64,000 nucleotides of DNA from Bog-950 sp046329535 (GTDB lineage Bacteria > Bacteroidota > Bacteroidia > Chitinophagales > LD1), in NCBI GenBank assembly GCA_046329535.1, contig JAXLUN010000005.1, positions 248,001-312,000 of the forward strand, given 5' to 3'. The position numbers and the translations under genes are program-made. How positions within the stretch are numbered: position 1 is the stretch's first letter; every line of letters starts with the position of its first letter. The notes beneath the pieces are model-generated. The model had not been told where the DNA came from. It saw nothing but the letters and a program-made list of their open reading frames with translations, and searched no databases. Of the stretch, positions 34,947 through 44,443 are shown piece by piece.

Positions 34947-35610
34947 TATCTAAACGGTCGCGTTCATCGCCCAGATTGAGCACATTTTTAAACTCAATAA
35001 AATCTATGACCGTAACAATTGAAACAATAGCTATGGCGAAAAATAAAAATATGCCTGGGTAAAACATGCAGGCCAGCAAAATAAGACAGATTCCAACCCG
35101 AAGTTCAGTAGGCCCCAGCAAACCCGAATCAATGGAGTATTTGCCGGTTATCTTGTATTTCATGAGGGTTAAAATCATAATCCAGGCGTAGCAGGCTAAA
35201 AATAAAAAGGCCAGAATTTTATAGGTATCGGGTAAATAAAAGTAGAACCCCAATCCCATGAGTACTGTAGAAATCCAGTCCATGCACATATCCAATGCAA
35301 AACCATACCACTTACGAGGTATGTTACGGTAGTATGCAATTCTGCCGTCCAGCGAATCGCCAAACCATTGCAATGCAAAACCTATGATGGAGAGGGAAAA
35401 GTAAAAAGGATCTGTTTTTGCCAACCAGAAACCATAGAAAATGATTCCACTGGCCAGCAATGATACAAATGTCAGCATATCGGGAGAAATAAACGGAGGC
35501 ATAACCCGACACAAAAACGCGATAGCCGCCTGTTCAGGCACTCGCAGCAGATTGGTTCTTTTTCTGTCGGTACTGATTCGTTTTACCTGTTCGGTGACAA
35601 TACTGTTCAT
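34924..35610 (-). CDS. CDP-alcohol phosphatidyltransferase-like membrane protein
   Basis: 228 residues with about six membrane segments. The CDP-alcohol phosphotransferase motif D-x2-D-G-x2-A-R-x(8-9)-G-x3-D-x3-D is recognisable around residues 84-110 as DSLDG through GFALDMCMD. All four aspartates and both glycines are present, but the arginine normally following the alanine is a tyrosine (IAYYR, with an Arg two residues later). Family members join an alcohol to a CDP-linked lipid or CDP-alcohol, as in phospholipid synthesis. Whether the substitution affects activity is unclear. It overlaps the GtrA gene and sits before it on the minus strand. Substrate not known. Confidence 0.8.
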   Translation of the reverse strand: MNSIVTEQVKRISTDRKRTNLLRVPEQAAIAFLCRVMPPFISPDMLTFVSLLASGIIFYGFWLAKTDPFYFSLSIIGFALQWFGDSLDGRIAYYRNIPRKWYGFALDMCMDWISTVLMGLGFYFYLPDTYKILAFLFLACYAWIMILTLMKYKITGKYSIDSGLLGPTELRVGICLILLACMFYPGIFLFFAIAIVSIVTVIDFIEFKNVLNLGDERDRLDNGKEKLI

Positions 35611-35712
35611 TTAATTAGCTGTTAAGATAGAATGACAAATATGTTACTTTAAAGTTTAAAAGCGTATTTGAATAATTGAACCAGCTTCAACAAAAGCCTT
35701 TGTAGCTTAAGT

Positions 35713-36825
35713 TTATTGGGGTGAGTGTGCGTTGTTTTTGCTTAAATAGGTACACATCAAATCGGCTGTTCGCTTTGACGCTCCGCCTTGACCAAGCTTT
35801 TGCCGAAGCAATTGGTAGCCTTGTGATATTTCTAGCCTGGTTGAAGGAGTAAGCAAGGCTCGCAACTCAGCTATCAATCTCTCTTGATTGACATCCGCTT
35901 GTATCAGTTCCTGAACCACACGTTTGTCGCATATCAAGTTAACGATACAGATATAGCTGATATTTTTTATCAGAGTCTTAGCAATGTAATACGATATCCA
36001 GCTACCTTTGTAACAAATCACCTGTGGCACGCGATGCAGAGCCGTTTCCAATGTAGCGGTACCCGAAGTAACAATAGCGGCTTCGGCCTGCTGCAATGTT
36101 GCATAGGTTTTATCCATGACCAGTTCAACTTTTCGGTCACCGATAATATTTTCGTAATAAGACCTGCCTATGCTGCTCATTCCGGCTACAACAAACCTGT
36201 AATCAGGAAAAGCATCGATTACTTTCAGATACTCCGGAAGCAGATAGGAGATTTCCTGTCTGCGGCTTCCCGGCAGCAGGGCAATAGTGCCGGAAATACT
36301 CTGCGCCATATCTTCATGGGAATTATGCAGTTCATCCAGAAGTGGGTGTCCCACAAAATCTACCGGCACATCATATCGGGCATAAAAGTCTTTTTCAAAA
36401 GGAAGTATGACAAACATCCGGTCTACATACTTCTTTACCTGATGTACACGCGAAGTTTTCCAGGCCCACAACTGTGGGGAGATGTAATAGAAAATGGGGA
36501 ACCGATGTTGTTTCAAAAATTTAAAAAGTCTGAAATTGAACCCCGGGTAGTCAATCAGAATTACCACATCCGGATGAAAATTCAGAATGTCTTTTTTGCA
36601 GTAAGAGATATTCCCCAGTATGGTTGGCAGGTGTTTCACCACTTCAAAAAAGCCCATAAAGGCTAAGTCGCGAATGTGTTTCACTACTTTGCCCCCGGCA
36701 GCGTTCATTTTATCGCCACCCCAGCAACGAATATCTGCCTTGGGGTCGTTCTTGATCAGCTCTTTTATCAGGTTGGCCCCATGTAAATCACCGCTCGCTT
36801 CTCCGGCTATGATGTAATATTTCAT
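35713..36825 (-). CDS. lpxB: Lipid-A-disaccharide synthase
   Basis: 370 residues. Condenses UDP-2,3-diacylglucosamine with 2,3-diacylglucosamine-1-phosphate to give the lipid A disaccharide at the inner membrane. Family motifs: AGEASGDLHGANLI at the start, the CWGGDKMNAAGG region, LIDYPGFNFRL, ISPQLWAWK, LPGSRRQEI and the C-terminal VTSGTATLETAL donor-binding motif. Length is normal. It is the last gene of the surE-membrane protein-lpxB unit. The usual Bacteroidota arrangement surE-small protein-lpxB is found here. Confidence 0.95.
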   Translation of the reverse strand: MKYYIIAGEASGDLHGANLIKELIKNDPKADIRCWGGDKMNAAGGKVVKHIRDLAFMGFFEVVKHLPTILGNISYCKKDILNFHPDVVILIDYPGFNFRLFKFLKQHRFPIFYYISPQLWAWKTSRVHQVKKYVDRMFVILPFEKDFYARYDVPVDFVGHPLLDELHNSHEDMAQSISGTIALLPGSRRQEISYLLPEYLKVIDAFPDYRFVVAGMSSIGRSYYENIIGDRKVELVMDKTYATLQQAEAAIVTSGTATLETALHRVPQVICYKGSWISYYIAKTLIKNISYICIVNLICDKRVVQELIQADVNQERLIAELRALLTPSTRLEISQGYQLLRQKLGQGGASKRTADLMCTYLSKNNAHSPQ

Positions 36826-36862
36826 AAGGGCTGCTTTTACAAGTGGAGGTATCTGGAATCAA

Positions 36863-37186
36863 TTACATCAAAAACTTGGCATAGATAATAGGCAAGGCCC
36901 AAAGTAATGTAGCTCCAATTACTCCGCGAGATGCGTTGTAGTAATTACGGTCAATAAACAGAAAGAAAATACCCAGATTAAGTATACAGCCAAAGCTTAA
37001 AATCTTAGCCATCAGGTCGGGAGATTTGACTGTTTCTAAATAATATTCAAATGACATCAGTTTCATTTGAAAAGTATAGAAAAACAAAAAGGCCAGTAAG
37101 GGGCAAAATAAAGCAGGTAGAAAGCCAATGTAAAATTTGTCCCACTTGTATATGGTGCGGGCCGGATTTAAAATTCTATCGAGCAT
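36863..37186 (-). CDS. Small membrane protein between surE and lpxB
   Basis: 107 residues with three hydrophobic segments (about 20-38, 63-79, 88-105). The N-terminal IYKWDKFYIGFLPALFCPL is conserved-looking and amphipathic. No named domain. It lies 65 bases after surE and 37 bases before lpxB on the same strand, so the three are probably one transcript. A structural role in lipid A or envelope synthesis is inferred only from this position. Confidence 0.75.
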   Translation of the reverse strand: MLDRILNPARTIYKWDKFYIGFLPALFCPLLAFLFFYTFQMKLMSFEYYLETVKSPDLMAKILSFGCILNLGIFFLFIDRNYYNASRGVIGATLLWALPIIYAKFLM

Positions 37187-37251
37187 ATTTGAGAAATTTT
37201 TTCATGAGAAAATATTCAGCAGGTAGGCAAAATATTCTGGTTAACATTATT

Positions 37252-38076
37252 CTACAGGCTAAAACGCTCGTTCGGGTTTTGTGGTATATCAGGAGAGTCT
37301 GAAAGCTCATCAAAATTCCAATTTTCATTAATAAAAGGGATAACATGATGAGCCGTTAAATCATGCTGTACAGGTACAACGCTTACATAGCCATTGGCCA
37401 GTGCCCATTCATCGGTATCCTGTCCATGGTCGTAATTTACAAACTTGCCGGTAAGCCAGTAATAAGGACGGCCGAAAGGATCGGTTCTTTCCAGGTATTC
37501 TTCTTCCCATTTGGCTAGGGCCTGACGGCATATTTTTAAGCCTTTAATTTCTGAAAAAGGCAAACGGGGAATATTGACATTAAGCAGGCTGTGCTTAGGA
37601 AGACCGTATTTCAGGATAGATTCAGCAATGTGTCGGGCATATTTGGCGGCAGCGCTGAAATCAGCATCGTGCGCATAGTCCAGCAATGAAAAACCAACCG
37701 CTGGAATCCCTTCCAGGCTGGCTTCTACCGCAGCACTCATGGTGCCGGAGTAAATGATGTTAATAGAAGAATTGGACCCATGGTTGATTCCGCTTACACA
37801 TAAATCCGGGTGACGGTGAAGCACCTTGTCAACGGCAATTTTTACGCAATCAACCGGTGTGCCCGAACATTGAAATGCCTTAATGTCGCCAAATTCTTTT
37901 ACTTGCTTTAAACGTAAGGGCTGATTTAGCGTGATGGCATGTCCCATTCCGGATTGCGGAGAATCCGGTGCAACCACTACCACCTCACCTAAAGAACTGA
38001 CAGCCTCTACAAGCGCTCGGATGCCCGGTGCAGTTATACCATCGTCATTTACTACTAATACTAACGGTTTACTCAT
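37252..38076 (-). CDS. surE: 5'-nucleotidase SurE
   Basis: 274 residues. SurE hydrolyses nucleoside 5'- and 3'-monophosphates and short polyphosphate. The metal site is formed by VVNDDGITAPG near the N-terminus (Asp13/14 region), with APDSPQSGMG and the SGINHGSN motif further in. The fold's C-terminal part is about 20 residues longer than in E. coli. It is the first gene of the minus-strand unit that includes lpxB, and is divergent from the TPR/GT-C gene at 38180, from which it is separated by about 100 bases. Confidence 0.95.
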   Translation of the reverse strand: MSKPLVLVVNDDGITAPGIRALVEAVSSLGEVVVVAPDSPQSGMGHAITLNQPLRLKQVKEFGDIKAFQCSGTPVDCVKIAVDKVLHRHPDLCVSGINHGSNSSINIIYSGTMSAAVEASLEGIPAVGFSLLDYAHDADFSAAAKYARHIAESILKYGLPKHSLLNVNIPRLPFSEIKGLKICRQALAKWEEEYLERTDPFGRPYYWLTGKFVNYDHGQDTDEWALANGYVSVVPVQHDLTAHHVIPFINENWNFDELSDSPDIPQNPNERFSL

Positions 38077-38179
38077 GGCGCGAAGATAGAATTAGTGAGC
38101 ACTATTGAAACAACAATCTGCTATGTCCGCCCGCTTTCGGATGAGTGGTTTTTCTATATTCACAGCTCAAATTAAATTA

Positions 38180-40150
38180 ATGAAGAACAGTAAAGCCTTA
38201 CTGGTTGTTTTATGGGGTGTCTTGTTAGCATTGGTGTTTTTTGCATACAAAGATCATTTCAACAACCCTTTTGAGTTTGATGACGAGCATACTATTGTCT
38301 CTAATTTCTACATCCGGGATATTCATAATATTCCTCTTTTCTTTAAAGATGCACGCACCTTTAGTTCACTTCCGGCCAATCAGGTTTACCGTCCGGGTGT
38401 AACTACCCTGAATGCTGTTGATTGCTGGTGGGGGGGCAAAGGAGTGCCGGAACCATTCTATTACCATGTATCTATTTTTGTATCTTTTATTCTGTTAGGG
38501 TTTCTCATTTATTTCTTTGTACTGAAAATATATAATCTTAGTGCTGATAGCTCTCTTAATCCGTATATAGCCTTACTTACCACAGCCGTATACATGCTTC
38601 ATACGGCTAATGCAGAAACGATTAACTACATTATATCACGTTCCGATTCCTTCTCCACGTTCATGATTCTTTTATCGCTGAGTATCTTCGCTTACTTTCA
38701 AAATCTGCGGAAGTATCTGTTGTATCTTATCCCCATGGTGATTGGTTTCTTTGTGAAAGAACCTACCATCATGATTGCTCCGCTGGCATTTCTGTATCTC
38801 TACCTTTTTGAACAAAAACGCGGACTCAACCAACTATTTGACTGGAGTAAGAATACAAAACTGATTCTCGGAACTATCGGTGCATTTATTGTGGCAGGAG
38901 CGATGTATGTGCTTTCGGCTAAAATGGCTGCTGCCACCTTTACCACAGGTGGTTATAATCGCTGGCAGTATCTGCTTACACAGTCATTTGTTATGGTTCA
39001 TTACATCAACAACTACTTCTTTCCATTCAATCTCTCAGCCGATACGGATTGGGGGCTCATTACCAGTCCTTTTGATGAGCGATTTGTAATTGGCGTATTG
39101 TTCATAGCATTTACATTATATCTGGCTTACCGTGCTTCACTTAAAGTTATATCCCGACCTATCACTTATGGCATACTTTGGTTTTATCTGGCGGTGGCTC
39201 CAACTTCCAGTATTTTCCCCTTAGCTGAAGTATTGAACGACCACCGTGTTTTTTTTCCTTACATTGGATTAACGGTGGCAGTGGTTTGGGCTTTGTTTTT
39301 AGCGTATAAAAAATACGAAAGTGCTATTTCCAAAATGCCTTTGGCCAAAGCAGGAATAGTCTTGTTCATTTCTCTTTTTCTGGCGGCACATGTTTATGGG
39401 GTTCGGGAGCGCTGTAAAGTATGGAGTTCGGGCGAAACTCTTTGGTTAGATGTAACCATCAAAAGTCCGCGCAATGCCCGGGGGCTGATGAATTATGGTA
39501 ATGTGCTGATGAGTAAAGCCGACTATAAAGGCGCAGAAGACTATTTTATACGGGCTAAGAATCTCTGGCCATATTATTCTTATATCTATGTTAATCTGGG
39601 TGTGTTGTACAATGCCACGGGCAAACCGGCCGAATCGGAATCTAATTTTAAATACGCTTTACAGTTGAATAATGGTAATCCTAACTGTTATTACTTCTAT
39701 GCCAATATGCTGAAGAATAACGGGCGAATCAGCGAAGCCCGTGACATGGTTACACGTGGTCTGGCAGTCAGCCCCAATCATCTTTCTTTAACCGCGTTAA
39801 ATAACGAGTTACTGACGAATCCTGCTTATGCCACAAATGCTAAAAGCAAGATGGAGTTGTTGCAAAATATTTCAAAACAAACCCCAACTCCCGAAAACTA
39901 TCTTAACCTTAGTTTGGAGTATTACCGTTTGGGTATGTATCAGGAATGTGTAGATGCCGCTACCGAGGCTTTAAAACTTCGCCCTAACTACGACCTGGCT
40001 TATAATAACATTTGCAGTGCATACAACATGCTCAAGCAATGGGATAATGCCATTCATTCGGGTGAGGAGGGTTTGAAAATAAATCCGAATAATCAGTTAC
40101 TGAAAAATAATCTGGAAGTATCCCGAAAAGGTAAGGCAGAAGCTAACTAG
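38180..40150 (+). CDS. Multi-span GT-C-like protein with C-terminal TPR repeats
   Basis: 656 residues from the ATG at 38180; the frame extends upstream to a TTG at 38105 but the leader is unlikely. The first periplasmic loop carries FEFDDEHTI, an acidic pair like that of GT-C glycosyltransferases such as protein O-mannosyltransferases and TMTC proteins. About nine to ten membrane segments cover residues 9-425, with YHVSIF and a lumenal histidine-rich stretch (VLNDHRVFFPY). TPR units run from about 445 to 650 (KPAESESNFKYALQLNNGN, YQECVDAATEALKLRPNYD). The layout is that of a TMTC-type enzyme that glycosylates proteins from a polyprenyl-phosphate sugar. The acceptor is unknown. Its stop codon shares CTAG with the DHFR stop. 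Confidence 0.75.
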   Translation: MKNSKALLVVLWGVLLALVFFAYKDHFNNPFEFDDEHTIVSNFYIRDIHNIPLFFKDARTFSSLPANQVYRPGVTTLNAVDCWWGGKGVPEPFYYHVSIFVSFILLGFLIYFFVLKIYNLSADSSLNPYIALLTTAVYMLHTANAETINYIISRSDSFSTFMILLSLSIFAYFQNLRKYLLYLIPMVIGFFVKEPTIMIAPLAFLYLYLFEQKRGLNQLFDWSKNTKLILGTIGAFIVAGAMYVLSAKMAAATFTTGGYNRWQYLLTQSFVMVHYINNYFFPFNLSADTDWGLITSPFDERFVIGVLFIAFTLYLAYRASLKVISRPITYGILWFYLAVAPTSSIFPLAEVLNDHRVFFPYIGLTVAVVWALFLAYKKYESAISKMPLAKAGIVLFISLFLAAHVYGVRERCKVWSSGETLWLDVTIKSPRNARGLMNYGNVLMSKADYKGAEDYFIRAKNLWPYYSYIYVNLGVLYNATGKPAESESNFKYALQLNNGNPNCYYFYANMLKNNGRISEARDMVTRGLAVSPNHLSLTALNNELLTNPAYATNAKSKMELLQNISKQTPTPENYLNLSLEYYRLGMYQECVDAATEALKLRPNYDLAYNNICSAYNMLKQWDNAIHSGEEGLKINPNNQLLKNNLEVSRKGKAEAN

Positions 40151-40653
40151 CCCTTTCGTTCCAGCACTAAAAAGCTGAAAGGATATAGATGTTTTTCATC
40201 GGCCGGGTAATCTTCCCGTTTGGTACATTGCCAGATATGGTTGTCTGATACATCAAAAAATGTATCGGCCTGTTCAAAGGTATGATGAACCTTCGTCAGA
40301 TATATTTTATCGGTGACCGATAATGCTTCCCGGTAAATTTCACCTCCGCCAATAACCATCAGTTCACGTTCCCCGTTATCGCGGGCAAATTCAACGCCTT
40401 CGTGAAAAGAAGAAACCATTTTGCATCCTTCATATTTTAAGCCGATGTTTCTGGTAATAACAACGTTAACCCTACCCGGAAGCGGACGAAACTTCTCTGG
40501 GATACTCTCAAAAGTTTTGCGCCCCATCAGCACATGCCGGCCATAAGTAAGTTCTTTAAAATACTGCATATCTTTGGGTAACCTCCACAATAAGTTACCC
40601 TTTGCCCCTATGGCATTGTTCTCCGCTACTGCTACTACTATAGAAATCTTCAT
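40147..40653 (-). CDS. folA: Dihydrofolate reductase
   Basis: 168 residues from the ATG at 40653; the frame reaches a TTG at 40662. Reduces dihydrofolate with NADPH. Typical motifs: VAVAENNAIGAKGNLLWRLP (with the W-R-L-P substrate loop), MGRKTFESIP (NADPH binding) and MVIGGGEIYR. The catalytic acidic residue expected in the PKDMQYF helix is present. It converges with the GT-C/TPR gene so tightly that the stop codons share four bases. The next gene upstream on the same strand starts 17 bases away, so DHFR may be the last gene of the 50185-40147 unit. Confidence 0.96.
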   Translation of the reverse strand: MKISIVVAVAENNAIGAKGNLLWRLPKDMQYFKELTYGRHVLMGRKTFESIPEKFRPLPGRVNVVITRNIGLKYEGCKMVSSFHEGVEFARDNGERELMVIGGGEIYREALSVTDKIYLTKVHHTFEQADTFFDVSDNHIWQCTKREDYPADEKHLYPFSFLVLERKG

Positions 40654-40669
40654 TCTTGTCAATCTTTTC

Positions 40670-42412
40670 TCAATAAATATTCTGAGTCTTTTTGTTTTTT
40701 ACGGCATAGTCAAAGGTATAAGTATATGTCACTTCTCCTTTGTATTCATGTGAGTTACTCAACGTGTAAAAGGTATACATGATGTTGTTTCCAAGTTTCA
40801 CCGAATGATTAGGAGTGATATGATAGGACAGGCCGATATTATTGTTCACTGTTTTGCTGGTCCATAATCCGTTTTGTCTTGAGGCGGTGAAGGTGATTGC
40901 TGTGTTCACGCCAAGGGCTCCTTTCAGAAAGTTCTTACTGATAGCCAGGGTAGGGCCTATGCTGAGCATATTAAAAGAAGAAGTTTGCGTATACAGCACA
41001 TTAAAGGATGGCGCCAGATTCAACATCAGGCTATTCAGCGATAGTGAGTAACCGATATTCGTATTCACCGTATTATTCCGCGTGTACTGAGCGGTGAAGT
41101 TGTTCAGGTCATCCATCCGCGAATAGGAGGCTGAGAGGAAAACATTGTGCACCATTTTAGTATTGAATACGGTGTATCGAGGAGCAAACAGGATGGTTTG
41201 CTGAATCTGAAACAACCGGGTAGTATCATTCAACTCTTTGCTGCCTTTTGACTGAAAGGTGATATAATTACTGTAAGAAATGGCCGCTCCAAAATGCTGA
41301 TTCAGATTCAAAGCCACCGAGGCGGAAAGACCGGTTCGGTTGGTTTTTGCCGATTTACGTTTGTTCAGATTGTCGTGCTGATAAAATTCATTCAGGTTGA
41401 CATTCACCTTTTTCTTGGCCGCAACAAAGGTTTGTATCAACGAAATTTTTTGCTGGTCGTTCAGTATGTAATCCAGGCCATGACTTTGGTATTCCGGTTG
41501 TATACGGTTGTAATCAAACCCGAGCGAATAATTTTCGGCACGGTAGAGTAAATTGGTATGCACCGTCCAGGCATAGCTGGTAGAAAGACGGGGAGGAATG
41601 GCCACTCTCAGAAACTTAGTTCCAATACCGGTTCCGATATCGAGTAGTGACGAATTCAAATCACGGGTTATGGCACTGACGGCTCCATCCATATCCCAGG
41701 TTAATTTCTTTTTAAAAATAGCCTGATGACTCTTAATGCCGAATACTGCATTTTCCTGCGGTGTAAAGTCCAGCTTATTCAACGGGTCAACGGGTGCCGG
41801 AATAGAACCGACTACATCTTTGGAGTGAAGCCAGATAAAATCTACATGATTGTCTTCGTTTCCTACCCCCAGTTTTAAGCCCCAGCCTCTCCGTTTATAC
41901 TGTGGCAGCTGAGAGTTTTTCATCAGGAGATTTTCCTGCAATGCAGGATTCATTCTTCCGTAAAATGCTCCGAACCGGAATAAGGAGGGATTAATTTCAA
42001 TGCCAGCCCCTAAAAAAGTTTTGCCGTTTAAGGTAGTGGGGCTCCAGGTCATATTAGTCCAGCCAAAATAGCCTTTGGCCCATTTATAATACGGATTGAT
42101 ACCTAACTGAGCAAACGGATTTTTTACATTATTTGAACCTTCAGTAAAAGTAAAATTGAATGGTATCTGAACTCCGTATACGGCAATGGTAGGTGCCAGC
42201 ATGATACTGTAAGAATAAGGCTTGCGTGAGCTGTTGAAAGCGCTGGAATTATAATAACCCACCGAAGCACTGGCCGTACCGTGAATTTCAAACGGATTTT
42301 CTCTGGCTATGTTTTCTATGTTCTGTGCCCTTACAGAAACCATCACCAGTGCGCCAACAACCCATAAGAAGAAGACCGTAAGTTTTCTCAAATCGCCTGG
42401 CTTTTTTGTCAA
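40670..42412 (-). CDS. Outer-membrane beta-barrel protein of a three-gene surface cluster
   Basis: 580 residues counted from a TTG at 42412 that directly follows the previous stop; a second TTG at 42391 (LRKLTVFF) gives a neater signal peptide ending VSVRAQ. The mature protein is a series of alternating amphipathic beta-strands with many aromatic girdle residues (ASASVGYYNSS, YSYSIMLAPTIAVYG, YKWAKGYFGWTNMTW, GFDYNRIQPEYQ). No plug or POTRA domain is visible, and the C-terminal strand (VTYTYTFDYAV) is followed by a short basic tail. It is predicted to be an outer-membrane barrel, possibly a channel or anchor for the large secreted protein of the cluster. Family unknown to me. Confidence 0.7.
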   Translation of the reverse strand: MTKKPGDLRKLTVFFLWVVGALVMVSVRAQNIENIARENPFEIHGTASASVGYYNSSAFNSSRKPYSYSIMLAPTIAVYGVQIPFNFTFTEGSNNVKNPFAQLGINPYYKWAKGYFGWTNMTWSPTTLNGKTFLGAGIEINPSLFRFGAFYGRMNPALQENLLMKNSQLPQYKRRGWGLKLGVGNEDNHVDFIWLHSKDVVGSIPAPVDPLNKLDFTPQENAVFGIKSHQAIFKKKLTWDMDGAVSAITRDLNSSLLDIGTGIGTKFLRVAIPPRLSTSYAWTVHTNLLYRAENYSLGFDYNRIQPEYQSHGLDYILNDQQKISLIQTFVAAKKKVNVNLNEFYQHDNLNKRKSAKTNRTGLSASVALNLNQHFGAAISYSNYITFQSKGSKELNDTTRLFQIQQTILFAPRYTVFNTKMVHNVFLSASYSRMDDLNNFTAQYTRNNTVNTNIGYSLSLNSLMLNLAPSFNVLYTQTSSFNMLSIGPTLAISKNFLKGALGVNTAITFTASRQNGLWTSKTVNNNIGLSYHITPNHSVKLGNNIMYTFYTLSNSHEYKGEVTYTYTFDYAVKNKKTQNIY

Positions 42413-44416
42413 TTATCGAACAATACCTTTCTCCGGGCTGAAATCACTTTCACTTCCCGAAGAGGATTTCGCTTTAATGGAATAAAAATAGAAGGAGCCC
42501 GGAGCAGCCTTGATATCGGTGTAGCTCAATTCCGAAGCCTTTACCGTTCCTATCTGGGTAGCATTTGTTTCGGTTCTCTGTCTTCGGTAAATCACATAAT
42601 CGGTAATGTCTTTTTGCAGTTCGGTATTCCATCTTAATAAAACCCCGCTCGTGGTCTTGGTTACACTGAAAAATGAGGGTGCGGCTAATAGTTTTTCAAT
42701 GGGTTTGGCCTCGGCAATCTGAGACACTAAACTTTCATTGCCAGCCGCATCCAGAGAGGTAACTGCATAGGTGTATGTTCCGGACGAAGCATTGACGTCT
42801 GAATAAAGAACCGATGCTACCGGAGTTTTATTCAGTCGTTCAAAGCCGGCCCGTTTTAAATCTTCAACTGATTGGGTAGATGAAAGCGCATAACTTCCTT
42901 TCTTTCGGTAAACAGCATAGGCTGTAACATACTCGTCATATTGGTTCATATTGTTCCATTGCAGGGATATTTTGCCCGGTTCGCTATACGTCAATATTCC
43001 CGATACCTCCTGGGGCAATACACGGTTTAACGGTTTTGCCTGCACCGGGCTTGATAGCTCGCTGATGGCATCATTAAAATCAATGGACGCAACTTTGTAA
43101 GTATATAAGGTACGGCCATTCGTAGCTGCGGTGTCTGTAAATACCGTGTCGCGTGTTAAATTAGAATATTGCTGATACTCTCCGTTGCTGATGCTCCGGT
43201 AAACATAATACCCGTTCACCTCGTAGTGTCTCAGCATTCGCCATTTTACCTCTATTCCGTTTTTTACGGGCACTGCCTGGATGGTAACCGGTATGTGTGT
43301 ATTTCTTTTTTCCTTGCGGTGTATGGCTGTAATGGCTGCCGATGGAATCAGTAACTTAAACCGCACATTCACCAATCTGAACTGATATTGGTAACTGATG
43401 TTGGCAATAAGCCGGCTGTCGAGGTATTGCGAACTGGTCAGTGGAATGGTATCAATTGAGCGGTAATCATTTTCGCTGAGTGTTTTGCGCTGCACACAAA
43501 TGCCGGTGTAGCGCCCATTGGCGGGCAATGCTTTCCAGGTAAACAGAATACCTCCGGTGGTATCAGAAGCGGTAAAGTTTTCGAGAGCCTGCGTGGTATT
43601 AAAATTAGCCGATACAGCAGTCACTGTATCGGAGGCAACTCCCTCCAAGCCTACCAAATTGGCGGGGCGAATAAAATAACGATACTGATTGCCGGGCAGA
43701 ACGTATTCATTCCAGGTATACATCACCGAATCGCCTTTGGTTAAAGGCAGTATTTTGCCAAGCTGCACAAAACCGTTACTTCCTTTGGCCCCATACACAT
43801 GTGCTATAAATGGTTGTTGCGTTTTAGACGCTTTGCCTAGCCACTGAATCTGTATGGCCGAATCATTTTCGGTTCTTGAAAAAGCTTTGGGTGCAGTAAA
43901 ATCGGGCAACCTGCCGCTGACTATTTCCCCCTCCGGTTGTTCGGGAAGCAGCGTTCCATCGGTTTTGTAATAGCTCACCTTATATTTCAGTGAGGTACCA
44001 ACGGTAGGTTTGTATTTGTCAAAATAAACTCCACCTGTCAGACGATAAAAATCCATGCTGAAAAGAAGTAGTGAGTAGTCCTCCAGTTTAGGATGTGCAC
44101 GTAAATATGCTGGTAGTTCTGCTTCGCCCGATAGTTTCAGCTCTTTCGCCACACCCGATGGAAATTCATTGCCAAACTCCTTTTTCATGGCGGCCAGATC
44201 CAGCAGTGCAGCAGCTGTGCCCACTTCAGTAAATGCACCTCCTTTCTCGGAACGTGAAATCACGGCCCGAGAAATTCCTTTCGAGTTGTTACCTGACAAA
44301 ACTTCATCGGAAACAAATATCCAGAAACCTTCTTTGCCTTCCATTACCAGAATGGGTTTGGCAGAAAAGGCCACAGCAGAAATACAAAACAGCAATACAG
44401 TCAAAAGCTTTTTCAT
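42413..44416 (-). CDS. Secreted fibronectin type III-repeat protein
   Basis: 667 residues. Signal peptide ends VAFSA. An N-terminal region of about 170 residues (PILVMEGKEGFWIFVSD and following) has no clear match. Then a series of fibronectin III-like domains: around 180-280, 290-380, 385-470 (KNGIEVKWRMLRHYEVNGYY), 480-570 (PGKISLQWNNMNQYDEYV) and 575-667 (SGVLLRWNTELQKDITDYV). No T9SS sorting domain at the C-terminus. It lies 27 bases after the giant gene and directly abuts the barrel gene, so the three are probably co-transcribed. It may sit on the periplasmic side of the barrel or on the surface as an adaptor. Confidence 0.78.
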   Translation of the reverse strand: MKKLLTVLLFCISAVAFSAKPILVMEGKEGFWIFVSDEVLSGNNSKGISRAVISRSEKGGAFTEVGTAAALLDLAAMKKEFGNEFPSGVAKELKLSGEAELPAYLRAHPKLEDYSLLLFSMDFYRLTGGVYFDKYKPTVGTSLKYKVSYYKTDGTLLPEQPEGEIVSGRLPDFTAPKAFSRTENDSAIQIQWLGKASKTQQPFIAHVYGAKGSNGFVQLGKILPLTKGDSVMYTWNEYVLPGNQYRYFIRPANLVGLEGVASDTVTAVSANFNTTQALENFTASDTTGGILFTWKALPANGRYTGICVQRKTLSENDYRSIDTIPLTSSQYLDSRLIANISYQYQFRLVNVRFKLLIPSAAITAIHRKEKRNTHIPVTIQAVPVKNGIEVKWRMLRHYEVNGYYVYRSISNGEYQQYSNLTRDTVFTDTAATNGRTLYTYKVASIDFNDAISELSSPVQAKPLNRVLPQEVSGILTYSEPGKISLQWNNMNQYDEYVTAYAVYRKKGSYALSSTQSVEDLKRAGFERLNKTPVASVLYSDVNASSGTYTYAVTSLDAAGNESLVSQIAEAKPIEKLLAAPSFFSVTKTTSGVLLRWNTELQKDITDYVIYRRQRTETNATQIGTVKASELSYTDIKAAPGSFYFYSIKAKSSSGSESDFSPEKGIVR

Positions 44417-44443
44417 ACAAACTATTTTTTCAACTTTTTAAAA

